A stretch of DNA of 64,000 bases from Streptomyces griseoluteus (GCA_000717735.1 JOBE01000008.1:124001-188000); one strand, 5' to 3'; shown: positions 1 to 9,193, counted from the stretch's first letter. Notes: generated from the sequence alone by a model not told the origin. Made by a program: numbers and translations.

Positions 1-429
1 GCGGGCCAGCTCGGCGTACGCGGTCGGCACGGAGAGGCAGCCCTCGTTGGACTCGTCGAGGACGCGCCGGTCGGCCGGGAGTTCCTGGAGGACCGGGTTG
101 ACCACGACGCCGGTGTGCCGGACGCCCTCGTCGTCGGGGCAGTCGTAGACGAAGACCTTGAGGTCCACGCCGATCTGGTTGGCGGCCAGGCCCACGCCCT
201 CGGCGGCCTTCTGGCTGGCGAACATGTCATCGATGAGGGACGCGAGCTTGTCGTCGAACTCGGTGACGTCCTTGCACTCCCGGTGGAGCACGGGGTTGCC
301 GACGACGGTGATCGGGCGGGCCGTGCCACGCTCGCGGTACGCGAGCTCGCGCGCCTCGCAGTCCTCCGTGTCCACGACGAATCCGTCGTTTCCGTCGTTG
401 AGCTGCTCGTCAGTGTCCTGCTGCGTCAT
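1..429 (-). CDS. def: Peptide deformylase, C-terminus cut by window edge
   Basis: Peptide deformylase removes the N-terminal formyl group from nascent proteins with a metal centre in the cytosol. The gene runs off the left edge, leaving the first 143 codons. Motif 1 ([10 protein letters not shown]) and motif 2 (EGCLS, whose Cys binds the metal) are visible; the third motif, HExxH, would lie outside. The ATG start reads [12 protein letters not shown] and gives an acidic leader of about 40 residues before the catalytic domain, as in other Streptomyces Def proteins. A GAGGAAGG run lies 12 bases upstream of the ATG. It is followed by nothing visible here, so whether it shares an operon cannot be judged. 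Confidence 0.95.
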   Translation of the reverse strand, partial: MTQQDTDEQLNDGNDGFVVDTEDCEARELAYRERGTARPITVVGNPVLHRECKDVTEFDDKLASLIDDMFASQKAAEGVGLAANQIGVDLKVFVYDCPDDEGVRHTGVVVNPVLQELPADRRVLDESNEGCLSVPTAYAELAR

Positions 430-490
430 GTCCGGCGCGTGCCTTCCTCGGAACCCCAGTAAACGATCCCGTACAGCCTACGGGCAGTGG

Positions 491-1471
491 TCAGCAGACC
501 TCTTCCAGATCGCGCCACTCGCGGCTGTCGGGGCTGTCCGCCACCCAGCCGTCGAGGAGTCCGCGCACCAGGCCGGCCGGGGCCGCGAGGCCGCACTCCC
601 GCTCGGGCACCCACAGCTCGCCGGGCGAGCGGTGGCCGAGCGGCCCGGGGTGTCCCGGCTCGCTGTGGTCGTGCGGGTCGGTGTGCTCGCCCTCGCCCTC
701 GGCACTGGGCATGGTCGACTCGGAGCAGGCGCGGCAGAGCAGCCGCACGGAGGACGACCAGTCCTCGGCGGCGAAGCCCGCCTCCGCGGCGAGCTGCTCC
801 AGGGCGTCCCGGTCGGCCTCGGTGGCGGCCTCCAGGAGGACGACCCAGGTGGGTACGGGTGAGGGCGCCCACAGCTCGATCTCGTCGAAGACCGGGTAGG
901 AGGGTCCCGCGGTGGTGGTCCGCTCGCCGTTCGGCACGCCGTCGTGGAGGACGACCTCGCCCCAGCGGCGTCCGGAGGACGGCAGCGGGATGGAGAGGAC
1001 CTCGATCCGGGCCGGGTCGAGCCTGCGGCCCCACACGACCTCGGCCTCGCCCTCGGGCGAGAGGCGGACGGCGGCGCTGCCCAGCTCCATCCCGGCGGGC
1101 TCGCCGGTGCCCGCGGCGGCGCCGGGGACCTTGAGCCCGTACGCCTGCCAGGCCCGGCGGGCCAGCGGCCAGTCCTGGAGGGCGGTGGCGGCGATGCCGA
1201 CGTTCCACCAGTCGGGGGCGCCGGTCTCCTTGTCGAGCAGCGCGACCGCGCGCAGCCCGGCGGCCCGCGCCTGCTCCCAGTCGTGCCGGAACTTGTGCAG
1301 CAGCGCCAGGTTGAACCAGGACTCCGAGAGCCAGGGTTCCAGGTCCGCCGCGCGCGTGAGGAGCGCGCCCGCGTCCTCGTACCGGCCGTCGCCGATCAGC
1401 GTGAACGCGCGGTCGGTGGCCTGCCGCCACGAGGCGGAGGGCCGATGCCGTACCTTCCCGAAGATCTTCAC
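491..1471 (-). CDS. TPR-repeat protein of unknown role
   Basis: A 326-residue cytosolic protein with no signal peptide. Residues about 15-110 form helical TPR-like repeats (WLSESWFNLALLHK and PDWWNVGIAATALQDW are typical repeat helices). The middle is beta-rich and holds VWGRRLDPARIEVLSIPLP. The C-terminal third has CRAC, an acid/His-rich linker and a Cys-containing tail. TPR proteins usually scaffold protein contacts; no enzyme motif is visible. It starts with GTG and a weak SD, and lies 62 bases upstream of def on the same strand, so the two may be cotranscribed. Proteins like this are common in streptomycetes, but I know no assigned function. Confidence 0.75.
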   Translation of the reverse strand: MKIFGKVRHRPSASWRQATDRAFTLIGDGRYEDAGALLTRAADLEPWLSESWFNLALLHKFRHDWEQARAAGLRAVALLDKETGAPDWWNVGIAATALQDWPLARRAWQAYGLKVPGAAAGTGEPAGMELGSAAVRLSPEGEAEVVWGRRLDPARIEVLSIPLPSSGRRWGEVVLHDGVPNGERTTTAGPSYPVFDEIELWAPSPVPTWVVLLEAATEADRDALEQLAAEAGFAAEDWSSSVRLLCRACSESTMPSAEGEGEHTDPHDHSEPGHPGPLGHRSPGELWVPERECGLAAPAGLVRGLLDGWVADSPDSREWRDLEEVC

Positions 1472-1550
1472 GATTCCCGCCTGCCGGTCGCTTCACCCTC
1501 TTGTTCGCATCCAACCATGCCCGGTCGGACGCGCGCTCATTACCCATGGG

Positions 1551-2810
1551 TTACCCAGTGGGGGCCGAGGTCACCCCAGCCGCTCCGCCCCGCGCCAGGA
1601 CCCTGGCCAGGCATTCGACGACATCCGGGTGATAGTCGCGGGCGGTGGCGAGCCGGAGCCGCTCCAGGGCGTCGAGGGCGGCGACCGGGCCGTCGCCGCC
1701 CGCGAGGTCGTCGTAGGCGTTCACGGCCCGGACGATCCGGGCGGGCAGCGGCTGCTCGCGGTACGGGTCGGCCTGCCGCTCCACGACGAGGGCGACGGCC
1801 TCGGGAACGCCGGTCCTGCGGACGACCTCGCCGCCCAGGAGGGCGATCCGCCGCTGTTCGCCGGACGGGAGGAGGGCGGTGGCGCCGCCCGCGACCGGGT
1901 CGACGAGGGAGAGCTGTCCGATGTCGTGCATGAGGGCCGCGTGTTCCAGGACGGTCAGCTCGGCCCCGGAGAGGCCGAGCTCGCGTCCGACGGCCGCGCT
2001 GAGGGCCGCGACCCTGCGGGCGTGGCCGGGCGGGGTGCAGCCGGCGATCTCGGTGGCACGGGCGAGGGAGGCGATGGTCTGCCGGTTGACGGTGCGCACG
2101 GCGGCGTACCGCCGGAAGGAGACCTGGGTGAGGAGGAGCGGTACGGCGAGTACGGGCAGGGCCCAGAGTCCGGCGGCGGCCACGCCGAGCGCCATGACGC
2201 TGCCGGTTGCGCAGACGGCGGAGCCGATGCCGAGGAGGGCGCGGAGTTCGTCGCGCAGGAGGGGGCCGTACGGGAATCCGGTGCGGGCGCGGAGCAGGAG
2301 GGCGGCGAGCACCGCGTCGCAGAGGGCGGTGAGGACGAGCAGGAGCAGCAGGAAGAGGGCGTACGGCGGGCTCTGGCCGAGGTGCTCGACGAGGGCGCCG
2401 GAGTTGTAGAGGGGCTGGAAGCAGAGCGCGGCGAAGCCGACGGTGAGGACGCGGCGGGCGAGGTGGTCGCGCCCGGGGCCGCGGCCCCGGGCGATGTGGG
2501 GGACGATCCCGGCGAGCCCCGCGGCGACGACGACGGCGACGATCTGGAGGACGCCGTGGGTGGTGGCGGTGCCTCCGCTCGTTCCGAGCAGGGCGTAGGC
2601 GAGGGCTCCGGCGGCGGCGAGCGGTGCCGGTTCCCTCTCGTCCGGGGAGGCGCCCCAGCGGGCGAGTTCGCCGAGGGCGACGAGGCTGCCGAAGGCGAGG
2701 GCGTTGCCGGGTTCGGCGACGCCGTACCAGAGGGTGGCGCCGAGGCCGGCGAGGCTGAGGAGCAGTGCGGCCCCGTGGACGGCGCCGACGGTGGCGGCGC
2801 CGGGTCTCAT
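1551..2810 (-). CDS. Membrane HD-domain protein, degenerate HD-GYP partner
   Basis: 419 residues: about seven hydrophobic segments in the first 230 residues, then an HD phosphohydrolase domain with HAALMHDIGQLSLVDP near residue 300. The HD doublet is kept, but the later metal and GYP signature of cyclic-di-GMP phosphodiesterases (HHERxDGSGYP) is missing; the matching place reads VVERQADPYREQPLPARI. The ATG overlaps the upstream HD-GYP stop as ATGA, so the pair is translationally coupled and probably one complex. I infer a regulatory or pseudoenzyme partner of the active HD-GYP protein; a different phosphohydrolase activity is possible. The start was chosen for the overlap; longer in-frame starts intrude into the upstream gene. 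Confidence 0.8.
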   Translation of the reverse strand: MRPGAATVGAVHGAALLLSLAGLGATLWYGVAEPGNALAFGSLVALGELARWGASPDEREPAPLAAAGALAYALLGTSGGTATTHGVLQIVAVVVAAGLAGIVPHIARGRGPGRDHLARRVLTVGFAALCFQPLYNSGALVEHLGQSPPYALFLLLLLVLTALCDAVLAALLLRARTGFPYGPLLRDELRALLGIGSAVCATGSVMALGVAAAGLWALPVLAVPLLLTQVSFRRYAAVRTVNRQTIASLARATEIAGCTPPGHARRVAALSAAVGRELGLSGAELTVLEHAALMHDIGQLSLVDPVAGGATALLPSGEQRRIALLGGEVVRRTGVPEAVALVVERQADPYREQPLPARIVRAVNAYDDLAGGDGPVAALDALERLRLATARDYHPDVVECLARVLARGGAAGVTSAPTG

Positions 2811-4195
2811 GCGTGTTCCTTCGGTTGTACGGGCAGGGGTTCGCGCGGCGGCGGAACGTGCTCGGCCGACGGGGCCGGATCGTCGGCGGTGTCGGCGGTG
2901 ACGGCGGGCTGCCAGCCGTGCCGGTGCAGGGCGCTGACGAGGGCGGCGACCATCCGGGGGTCGAAGTGGGTGCCCGCGCACCGCTCCAGTTCGGCGACGG
3001 CGGTCGGCACCGGGCGGGCCCGGCTGTAGGAGCGGGTGGAGGTCATGGCGTCGAAGGCGTCGGCGACGGCGACCACCCGGGCGAATTCGGGGATCTCGTC
3101 GCCGTGCAGGCCGTACGGGTAGCCGCTGCCGTCCATACGTTCGTGGTGGTGGAGGATCGCGGCCCGCGCGTCGCCGAGGAAGCCGATGCCCCGGACCATC
3201 TCGTGGCCGTACTCCGGGTGCAGTTCGATGATCCGCCGTTCCTCGGGGGTGAGGGGCCCGTCCTTGCGGAGGACGCGGGTGGGCACGCCCAGTTTGCCGA
3301 CGTCGTGGAGGATGCCCGCGAACCGTACGACGTCGAGGCGGTCCTCGGGCATGCCCAGCTCACGGGCGATCAGGACGGAGGCGTGCCCGACGCGTTCGCT
3401 GTGGCCGCGGGTGTACCGGTCCTTGATGTCGACGGCCTGGACGAGGGCGCGGATGGTGGCCTGGTGGGCGGCCCGTTCCCGGTGGTACTGGGCGAAGACC
3501 CAGCAGGAGATGTACATCGGGAGGAGCACGAAGAGCGCCGAGACGGGGCCGTAGGCGCTGCGCCAGAGGACGGCCATCATCAGTCCGGCGAGCCCGTGCA
3601 CGGTGTGCGGGGCGAGCGCGCGGCCGAGGAGGCCGCACCAGGCGGCCCGCGGGGGCAGTCCGTCGGCGGCGGCCCTGATGCCGCCGTCGAGGGCGGTCAG
3701 GACGAGGCAGAAGGTGAGCGCGGCGGCGCCGGCGGGGAGCAGGGCGTACGGGAAGTCGGGGACGTCGGGGCCGTGTCCGAGGGCTTCGGCGCTGTCGAGG
3801 GCCCCGGCTGCGTGGGCGGCGGCCCAGACGGCGAGGGCCGTGGCGGCGGCCCGCCAGGCGCGGCGGGGTGCGGCGGGGGGTTCGTCGACGCGGGCGAGGA
3901 GGCTGCCGGGCAGGGCGGTGAGCGCGGCGGCGGAGGGCGGCAGGAGCAGGGCGGCGGCGAGGAGGACGGGGAAGAAGGAGCCGGTGCCCATGGGGACGGA
4001 GCCGCCGAGGCCGCGGCCGAGGAGCCGGCAGCGGGCGGGCAGCTCGCAGAGGGCGTACAGGGCGGCGAGGAGCGCGACCGTGCTCCAGGGGATGGCCGCG
4101 CCGGGGCGCAGCGCGGGCAGGGCGCAGGCCCCGGCGCCGAGCAGGGCGCAGCCGATGTACACGCGGGCCGCTCGCGGAATGACCTTCACGCCCAT
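2807..4195 (-). CDS. Membrane HD-GYP protein, probable cyclic-di-GMP phosphodiesterase
   Basis: About 462 residues: a polytopic N-terminal half with six to seven hydrophobic segments, then an HD-GYP domain. Catalytic signatures are complete: FAGILHDVGKLGVP (HD), HPEYGHEMV, ILHHHERMDGSGYP and VADAFDAMTS. The family hydrolyses cyclic-di-GMP to GMP at the membrane, a signal that controls development in Streptomyces. It lies just downstream of sigR-rsrA, separated by a strong hairpin, and is coupled by ATGA to the degenerate HD protein. The start is uncertain: ATG at 4195 (MGVKVIPRAARVYI) precedes the first membrane segment and has a TAGCGT -10-like box close upstream, whereas in-frame starts up to 4270 lie next to the terminator and lack a clear SD. 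Confidence 0.88.
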   Translation of the reverse strand: MGVKVIPRAARVYIGCALLGAGACALPALRPGAAIPWSTVALLAALYALCELPARCRLLGRGLGGSVPMGTGSFFPVLLAAALLLPPSAAALTALPGSLLARVDEPPAAPRRAWRAAATALAVWAAAHAAGALDSAEALGHGPDVPDFPYALLPAGAAALTFCLVLTALDGGIRAAADGLPPRAAWCGLLGRALAPHTVHGLAGLMMAVLWRSAYGPVSALFVLLPMYISCWVFAQYHRERAAHQATIRALVQAVDIKDRYTRGHSERVGHASVLIARELGMPEDRLDVVRFAGILHDVGKLGVPTRVLRKDGPLTPEERRIIELHPEYGHEMVRGIGFLGDARAAILHHHERMDGSGYPYGLHGDEIPEFARVVAVADAFDAMTSTRSYSRARPVPTAVAELERCAGTHFDPRMVAALVSALHRHGWQPAVTADTADDPAPSAEHVPPPREPLPVQPKEHA

Positions 4196-4283
4196 CACGC
4201 CTGTCACGCTAGCGAGTTGGGTGGCTGGTGACGGCGCTGTGGCGCAGGTTCGCACCATCGGGTGATACAAGCTGATATACGAA

Positions 4284-4317
4284 GGAGGCCGTCGCGTGTC
4301 GTGCCGCGACGGCCTCC
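4284..4317 (-). terminator. Hairpin terminator after rsrA
   Basis: A 13-bp perfect stem (GGAGGCCGTCGCG with its complement) and an 8-base loop, 27 bases past the rsrA stop. No long U-tract, as is usual in Streptomyces. It separates sigR-rsrA from the HD-GYP pair. Confidence 0.75.
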
Positions 4318-4343
4318 GTTCCCGCTTCCGGGGGTTTCGGCGT

Positions 4344-4667
4344 CTACTCCTGCGGAGCCGGGGTCGGCGTCGTCGGGAGGATCGCCGTGACCTCCTGCTC
4401 GGGCACCAGGTGCCCCGAGCGGATCAGGTCGATCCGGCCCATCACCTTGGACCGCAGGTCGGTGGGCACGTCGTCACTGCCGCAGCAGCGCTTGACGAGC
4501 TTCTTCACCGCCTGCTCGAGCCCGTACTTCTCCAGGCACGGGGAGCACTCCTCGAAGTGCACCTCGAACTTGGTGCAGTCACTGTCGGGCATCTCGTTGT
4601 CGAGGAACTCGTAGAGATGATCCAGGACCTCTGAGCAATCCGTCTCGTGCGGCTCTCCGCAGCTCAT
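4344..4667 (-). CDS. rsrA: Zinc-containing redox anti-sigma factor RsrA
   Basis: RsrA binds and holds sigma-R inactive in reduced cells; thiol oxidation expels zinc, forms a disulfide and releases sigma-R. The 107-residue protein has the zinc-anti-sigma (ZAS) signature His37-x3-Cys41-x2-Cys44 (HFEECSPC) plus Cys11, the same positions known as functional in S. coelicolor RsrA. Cys3, Cys31, Cys61 and Cys62 are also present. Its ATG overlaps the sigR stop (ATGA), so the pair is translationally coupled, which helps keep sigma and anti-sigma in balance. Cytosolic, no signal peptide. Confidence 0.97.
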   Translation of the reverse strand: MSCGEPHETDCSEVLDHLYEFLDNEMPDSDCTKFEVHFEECSPCLEKYGLEQAVKKLVKRCCGSDDVPTDLRSKVMGRIDLIRSGHLVPEQEVTAILPTTPTPAPQE

Positions 4668-5320
4668 GAGCCCGAGCCTTTCAGATCGTTCGACGACTCT
4701 CCGGCGCCCGCGGGTACCAGCCCGCGGTCGCGGGCGTAGTCCTCGAGCATGCCGCGCAGCTGGCGGCGGCCCCGGTGCAGCCGGGACATCACCGTACCGA
4801 TGGGTGTCCCCATGATGTCCGCGATCTCCTTGTACGCAAAGCCCTCGACATCGGCGAGATAGACGGCGATGCGGAACTCCTCGGGAATCGCCTGGAGCGC
4901 TTCCTTCACGTCGGAGTCCGGGAGGTGGTCGAGGGCCTGGGACTCGGCGGAGCGCAGACCGGTCGACATGTGCGACTCGGCGCGGGCGAGCTGCCAGTCC
5001 TCGATCTCCTCGGCGGCGCTGCGCTGGGGCTCACGCTGCTTCTTGCGGTACGAGTTGATGAAGGTGTTCGTGAGGATGCGGTACATCCACGCCTTGAGGT
5101 TCGTCCCCTCACGGAACTGGTGGAAGGATCCGTACGCCTTGGCGTAGGTCTCCTGCACCAGGTCCTCCGCGTCCGCGGGGTTGCGCGTCATGCGCAGCGC
5201 GGCCGAGTACATCTGGTCGAGGAATCCGAGGGCGTCCCGCTCGAAGCGCGCGTTGCGCTCCTCGGTCGTCTCCTCGGGGCCGTCGTCGGTCCCTGTGTCG
5301 GTCCCAGTGACCGGACCCAC
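4664..5320 (-). CDS. sigR: ECF sigma factor sigma-R, short stable isoform
   Basis: Sigma-R directs RNA polymerase to thiol-oxidative-stress genes at GGAAT-N18-GTT promoters. Region 2 ([20 protein letters not shown], then [13 protein letters not shown]) and region 4 ([20 protein letters not shown], then [12 protein letters not shown]) are complete. I took the GTG start reading VGPVTGTD, known for the constitutive short form in S. coelicolor; GGAGGAG lies immediately upstream. The frame stays open for exactly 55 more codons to an ATG (MGSTIC), matching the published unstable long isoform sigma-R-prime. Stop overlaps rsrA. Confidence 0.95.
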   Translation of the reverse strand: MGPVTGTDTGTDDGPEETTEERNARFERDALGFLDQMYSAALRMTRNPADAEDLVQETYAKAYGSFHQFREGTNLKAWMYRILTNTFINSYRKKQREPQRSAAEEIEDWQLARAESHMSTGLRSAESQALDHLPDSDVKEALQAIPEEFRIAVYLADVEGFAYKEIADIMGTPIGTVMSRLHRGRRQLRGMLEDYARDRGLVPAGAGESSNDLKGSGS

Positions 5321-5485
5321 CTCCTCCAGCGCGGCGGCGAGCCCGAGGGCGGACCCGCTCGTTTCGGAGGATAGACGAGGAACCGCTCCGCCCGCCGCCC
5401 GAATCGGGGCACCCTTGGGCGCGGCCAGCACTGTCCAGTCGAGGTCAGCGGCCTGCGCACGCTCCGGGCAGATGGTCGAACCCAT
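5321..5485 (-). other. sigR: N-terminal extension of the unstable isoform sigma-R-prime
   Basis: An in-frame 55-codon extension of sigR that begins with ATG ([11 protein letters not shown]). In S. coelicolor the oxidation-induced transcript from the upstream promoter yields an isoform with 55 extra residues that is degraded by Clp protease and so makes the response transient. The identical length here, with the sigma-R promoter just upstream, argues that the same positive and negative feedback applies. Confidence 0.85.
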
Positions 5486-5529
5486 GCGACGGACTCCCTC
5501 TTCCTTGGTCTCACACCGACGCACGGAAC

Positions 5530-5555
5530 AACAGTGGTTTCCCGCTCCACATTCC
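5530..5555 (-). promoter_or_regulatory. Sigma-R-dependent autoregulatory promoter of sigR
   Basis: Minus strand reads GGAAT, 18 bases, GTT: an exact match to the sigma-R consensus. It lies 45 bases upstream of the long-isoform ATG and just past the stop of the neighbouring hydrolase gene. This is the expected inducible promoter (p2). Confidence 0.92.
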
Positions 5556-5572
5556 CGGTGCGGCGGCGGAGA

Positions 5573-6214
5573 TCAGCGCAGGGCGGTGATCCACCGGACG
5601 ACGCCGTCCACGAGGGCGGCGAGGGCCTCGTCCTGGCCGAGGGGCGCGCGCTTGGGCAGGGCGAAGCCGTGGTCCCCGTACGGGATCCCGACGAGCTCGT
5701 ACGGGCCTTCCGGGAACTCCTCCGGCCGTCCGAAGGGGTCGTTGCCGCCCTGGACGACGAGGGTCGGGAGCCCGGTGCCGAGGAGTTCCTCCGCGCGAGA
5801 CTTCTCGGGCCTGCCCGGCGGGTGCAGCGGGAAGCTCAGGGCGAGGACGGCGAGAGCGCCCAGGTCGCGGCCGGTCCGGCAGGCGACCCGGGCACCGGCG
5901 CTGCGGCCGCCCGCGATCACCGGGAGGCCCGGCCGGGCGAGGGCGGGCCAGAGGCCGCGCCACCCGATGTCGAGGGTCTTCGGCGCGGGCGCGACCTTCT
6001 TGCCGGCGACCCGCCAGGGCTGCTCGACGAGGGCGACGGTCACGCCGTGCGCGGGCAGCGCGCCGGCCAGGGCCTGGAGGTCGCGGGCATCGACGCCGCC
6101 GCCGGCTCCGTGGCCGAGGGCGAGTACGGCCCATGGTTCGTCCGCCTCGCGCCGGCTGATGCGGGCCTCACCGGCGTCGGTGGGAACGGTCTCGAACTGT
6201 GTCACGTCGGTCAC
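5573..6214 (-). CDS. Alpha/beta-hydrolase family protein
   Basis: A 213-residue cytosolic alpha/beta hydrolase of the small KANL3/Tex30 and dienelactone-hydrolase-like type. The oxyanion region VLALGHGAGGG, the nucleophile elbow GGRSAGARVA, the late Asp (VVQGGNDPFG) and His (PYGDHGFALP) are all present, so it should be catalytically active. The substrate is unknown. It ends 18 bases before the sigma-R promoter of sigR and points the same way, so readthrough into sigR is possible. ATG start with no strong SD. Confidence 0.85.
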   Translation of the reverse strand: MTDVTQFETVPTDAGEARISRREADEPWAVLALGHGAGGGVDARDLQALAGALPAHGVTVALVEQPWRVAGKKVAPAPKTLDIGWRGLWPALARPGLPVIAGGRSAGARVACRTGRDLGALAVLALSFPLHPPGRPEKSRAEELLGTGLPTLVVQGGNDPFGRPEEFPEGPYELVGIPYGDHGFALPKRAPLGQDEALAALVDGVVRWITALR

Positions 6215-6277
6215 GGGCCCATCCTGCCCCCGGGCGCACCCGAAACGCGCGCACCGGAGACGCGCGCACCCGAGACG

Positions 6278-7093
6278 TCAGAACAGCGTGCCGATCTCCG
6301 GTCCTGCCAGTTCCTCGAGAAGTCGGGGTCCGTTGTTCCGGACGTTGCTGACCGCGGTCGCCACCGGATAGGCCCGCATGAGTCCCCCGGGCGGCGCGGC
6401 GAGCAGCCCGCGCAGTTCCTCCGGCTCGGTGCGCGCCGGGTCGAGCCAGGCGTCCCAGCGGTCCTCGGTGAGCATCAGCGGCATCCGGGGGTGGATGTCG
6501 GCGAGCGAGTGCGGGCCCTCGGCCGGGGCCACGCCCAGCGGCCCGGTCTCCGCCTCGGTGGTGATCACCGAGCAGGTCACCCACCACGCAGAGGGATGCT
6601 CGGCCGGCAGGGTCCGGTCGCGCCAGAACTCGTAGAGCCCGGCCATCGCGAAGACCGAGCCGTCGGCCGGGGTCACGAAGTAGGGCTGCTTGCGGGGCCG
6701 CTTCTTCTTCCCCTCGACCTCGAGTTCGCGCTCCCCCGCGCCGGTGACCCATTCGTAGTAGCCGTCGGCGGGCAGGATGCAGCGGCGGGAGGTGAAGGCC
6801 TTCTTGAAGGAGGGCTTCTCGTCCAGGGTCTCCGCGCGCGCGTTGATCATCCGGGCTGCGCCCTCCGGCGACTTCGCCCAGGACGGGACGAGCCCCCACT
6901 TCAACGTGCGCAGCTGGCGAACCGGCCGCGGGGATTCCGCGTCTTTCAGAGGACGCTCCAGAACGGCCCAGACCTCTTTGGTGGGGGCCACGTTCCAGTC
7001 GGGGGCCAGAGTCTCCTCCGGCTCCCACTTCTCGACACCGAAGACGTCGACGAGGTCCTCGGGCCGTCGGCTCGCTGCATACCGTCCGCACAT
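6278..7093 (-). CDS. SRAP-domain protein (YedK/HMCES-like), abasic-site DNA crosslinking
   Basis: Members of this family trap abasic sites in single-stranded DNA through a covalent bond to the N-terminal Cys2, protecting replication forks. The protein begins MCGRYAASR, so after Met removal Cys2 is free. Other family hallmarks are APDWNVAPT, LKWGLVPSWA, MINARAET, RRCILPADGYYEW and HPRMPLML with the active-site His. The length, 271 residues, is normal with a small charged insert (EGKKKRPRKQ). It is divergent from the M50-like gene with 48 bases between. The long open frame continuing upstream of Cys2 is only antisense to aroA/rsgA and is not coding. Confidence 0.93.
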   Translation of the reverse strand: MCGRYAASRRPEDLVDVFGVEKWEPEETLAPDWNVAPTKEVWAVLERPLKDAESPRPVRQLRTLKWGLVPSWAKSPEGAARMINARAETLDEKPSFKKAFTSRRCILPADGYYEWVTGAGERELEVEGKKKRPRKQPYFVTPADGSVFAMAGLYEFWRDRTLPAEHPSAWWVTCSVITTEAETGPLGVAPAEGPHSLADIHPRMPLMLTEDRWDAWLDPARTEPEELRGLLAAPPGGLMRAYPVATAVSNVRNNGPRLLEELAGPEIGTLF

Positions 7094-7141
7094 ACGTGCC
7101 AGACTGCCACGATCCCCGACCCCCGAGGAGCGGCCCGAAAG

Positions 7142-7837
7142 ATGGACCTCTCGATGGACCTCTTCGGTCCGCAGGACGCCCCGGCCGCGTGGCTGGTGAT
7201 CGCCACCGGCGTCGCGGCCCTCGCCGTCACCGTCCCCCGCCGCGTCTGGCTCCTGGCCCGCAACGCGATCACCATCGCCCACGAGGGCGGCCACGGCCTT
7301 GTCGCCCTCGCCACCGGCCGGCGCCTCGAAGCCATCCGGCTGCACTCGGACACCAGCGGACTGACGGTGAGCCGGGGCCGCCCGACCGGTCTCGGCGTGG
7401 TCCTCACCCTGGCCGCCGGCTACCCCGCGGCCCCCCTGCTCGGCCTCGGCGGCGCCGCCCTGCTCGGTACCCACCGGGTCACCCTGCTGCTGTGGGCCGC
7501 GACCGCCCTGCTGCTCGCCATGCTGGTGATGGTCCGCAACGCGTACGGGGTCCTCACCGTCGTCCTGACGGGCGCCGCCTTCCTCCTCGTCTCCTGGCTG
7601 ACCGCTCCCGAGGTCCAGTCGGTCTTCGCCTACGCGGTCGTCTGGTTCCTGCTGCTCGGCGGCGTCCGCCCGGCCTTCGAGCTCCAGTCGAAGCGGCGCC
7701 ACGGCGGCACCCCCGACTCGGACGCCGACCAGCTGGCGAGGCTCACCCATGTGCCCGCGGGCGTGTGGCTGTTCTTCTTCCACGCGGTCGCGATCTCGTC
7801 CCTGATCGGCGGCGGGCGCTGGCTCCTCGGCTTCTGA
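7142..7837 (+). CDS. M50-like membrane metallopeptidase family protein
   Basis: 231 residues, almost entirely membrane-embedded with six or so hydrophobic segments. HEGGHG near residue 45 is an HExxH zinc motif within a membrane segment, as in site-2 proteases of family M50. A clear second motif (the LDG metal-binding Asp of classic M50) is not visible, so activity is uncertain. The conserved family is annotated M50 in actinobacteria without a known substrate. Start at the first ATG with GAGGAG 11 bases upstream; a second ATG four codons on is possible. Divergent from the SRAP gene and upstream of aroA. Confidence 0.75.
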   Translation: MDLSMDLFGPQDAPAAWLVIATGVAALAVTVPRRVWLLARNAITIAHEGGHGLVALATGRRLEAIRLHSDTSGLTVSRGRPTGLGVVLTLAAGYPAAPLLGLGGAALLGTHRVTLLLWAATALLLAMLVMVRNAYGVLTVVLTGAAFLLVSWLTAPEVQSVFAYAVVWFLLLGGVRPAFELQSKRRHGGTPDSDADQLARLTHVPAGVWLFFFHAVAISSLIGGGRWLLGF

Positions 7838-7858
7838 CTCCCCCGTACAGTGAGTTCC

Positions 7859-9190
7859 ATGACCGCAGCTGCTTCCGCGCACACCGACCCGCCCACCGAC
7901 CTCTGGCCCGCCCCGTACGCCCGCGGCGCCGTCGACGCGACCGTCACCGTGCCCGGATCGAAGTCGGTCACCAACCGCGCCCTGGTGCTCGCCGCGCTGG
8001 CCTCCGAGCCCGGCTGGCTGCGCCGCCCGCTGCGCTCCCGGGACACCCTCCTGATGGCCGAGGCGCTCCGTACCCTCGGCGTGAAGATCGAGGAGGGCGT
8101 CGGCCCCGACGGCTCCGGCGAGGCCTGGCGGATCATCCCCTCCCCGCTGCGCGGCGGCGCGACCGTGGACGTCGGCAACGCCGGTACGGTCATGCGCTTC
8201 CTGCCCCCGGTCACGGCGCTCGCCGACGGCCCGGTGCGCTTCGACGGCGACCCCCGCTCCCACGAGCGCCCGCTGCACGGCGTGATCGACGCGCTGCGCG
8301 CGCTCGGCGCCCGCATCGACGACGAGGGCCGGGGCGCGCTGCCCATGACGGTGCACGGCGCCGGTGGCCTCGACGGCGGCACGGTCGAGATCGACGCCTC
8401 CTCTTCCTCCCAGTTCGTGAGCGCCCTGCTGCTGTCCGGGGCCCGCTTCAACCAGGGCGTCGAGGTACGGCACGTGGGCACGCGACTGCCCTCGCTGCCG
8501 CACATCCGGATGACCGTCGACATGCTGCGCGCGGTCGGCGCGCAGGTCGACGAGCCGGAGCACGGCGGTGCGCCGGACGTGTGGCGGGTGGCGCCCTCGG
8601 CGCTGCGCGGCCGGGACCTGGTGGTCGAGCCGGACCTGTCGAACGCGCAGCCGTTCCTGGCGGCCGCCCTGGTGACCGGCGGCCGGGTGACGGTCCCGGA
8701 CTGGCCCGAGCGGACCACCCAGCCCGGTGACGCGCTGCGGGAGATCTTCACCGAGATGGGTGGCTCCTGCGAGCTGACCGAGGAGGGGCTGACCTTCACC
8801 GGTACGGGCCGGATCCGCGGCATCGACGTGGACCTGGGCGAGGTCGGCGAGCTGACGCCGGGCATCGCGGCGGTCGCGGCCCTCGCAGACTCCCCGTCCA
8901 CCCTGCGCGGGGTCTCCCATCTGCGGCTGCACGAGACGGACCGGCTGGCGGCGCTCACCAAGGAGATCAACGAGCTGGGCGGCGACGTCACCGAGACCGA
9001 GGACGGTCTCCACATCCGCCCGCGCCCGCTGCACGGCGGCGTCTTCCACACGTACCACGACCACCGCATGGCGACGGCGGGCGCGATCATCGGCCTCGCG
9101 GTCGAGGGCGTGGAGATCGAGGACGTGGCGACGACGGCGAAGACCTTGCCGGACTTCCCGACGATGTGGACCGAAATGCTCGGGGTCTGA
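7859..9190 (+). CDS. aroA: 3-phosphoshikimate 1-carboxyvinyltransferase (EPSP synthase)
   Basis: Sixth step of the shikimate pathway: joins phosphoenolpyruvate and shikimate 3-phosphate. Diagnostic segments are [57 protein letters not shown] and HDHRMA. 443 residues, the usual length, cytosolic. ATG was chosen because a TACAGT -10-like box ends 7 bases before it, which suggests a leaderless transcript; an in-frame GTG three codons earlier is possible. Only three bases separate its stop from rsgA, so the two form an operon. Confidence 0.96.
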   Translation: MTAAASAHTDPPTDLWPAPYARGAVDATVTVPGSKSVTNRALVLAALASEPGWLRRPLRSRDTLLMAEALRTLGVKIEEGVGPDGSGEAWRIIPSPLRGGATVDVGNAGTVMRFLPPVTALADGPVRFDGDPRSHERPLHGVIDALRALGARIDDEGRGALPMTVHGAGGLDGGTVEIDASSSSQFVSALLLSGARFNQGVEVRHVGTRLPSLPHIRMTVDMLRAVGAQVDEPEHGGAPDVWRVAPSALRGRDLVVEPDLSNAQPFLAAALVTGGRVTVPDWPERTTQPGDALREIFTEMGGSCELTEEGLTFTGTGRIRGIDVDLGEVGELTPGIAAVAALADSPSTLRGVSHLRLHETDRLAALTKEINELGGDVTETEDGLHIRPRPLHGGVFHTYHDHRMATAGAIIGLAVEGVEIEDVATTAKTLPDFPTMWTEMLGV

Positions 9191-9193
9191 ACC

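Noticed and set aside
912..3029. Long plus-strand open frame of about 700 codons
   Set aside because: It is the antisense shadow of the TPR and HD genes: Gly/Glu/Ala-rich and without any domain.
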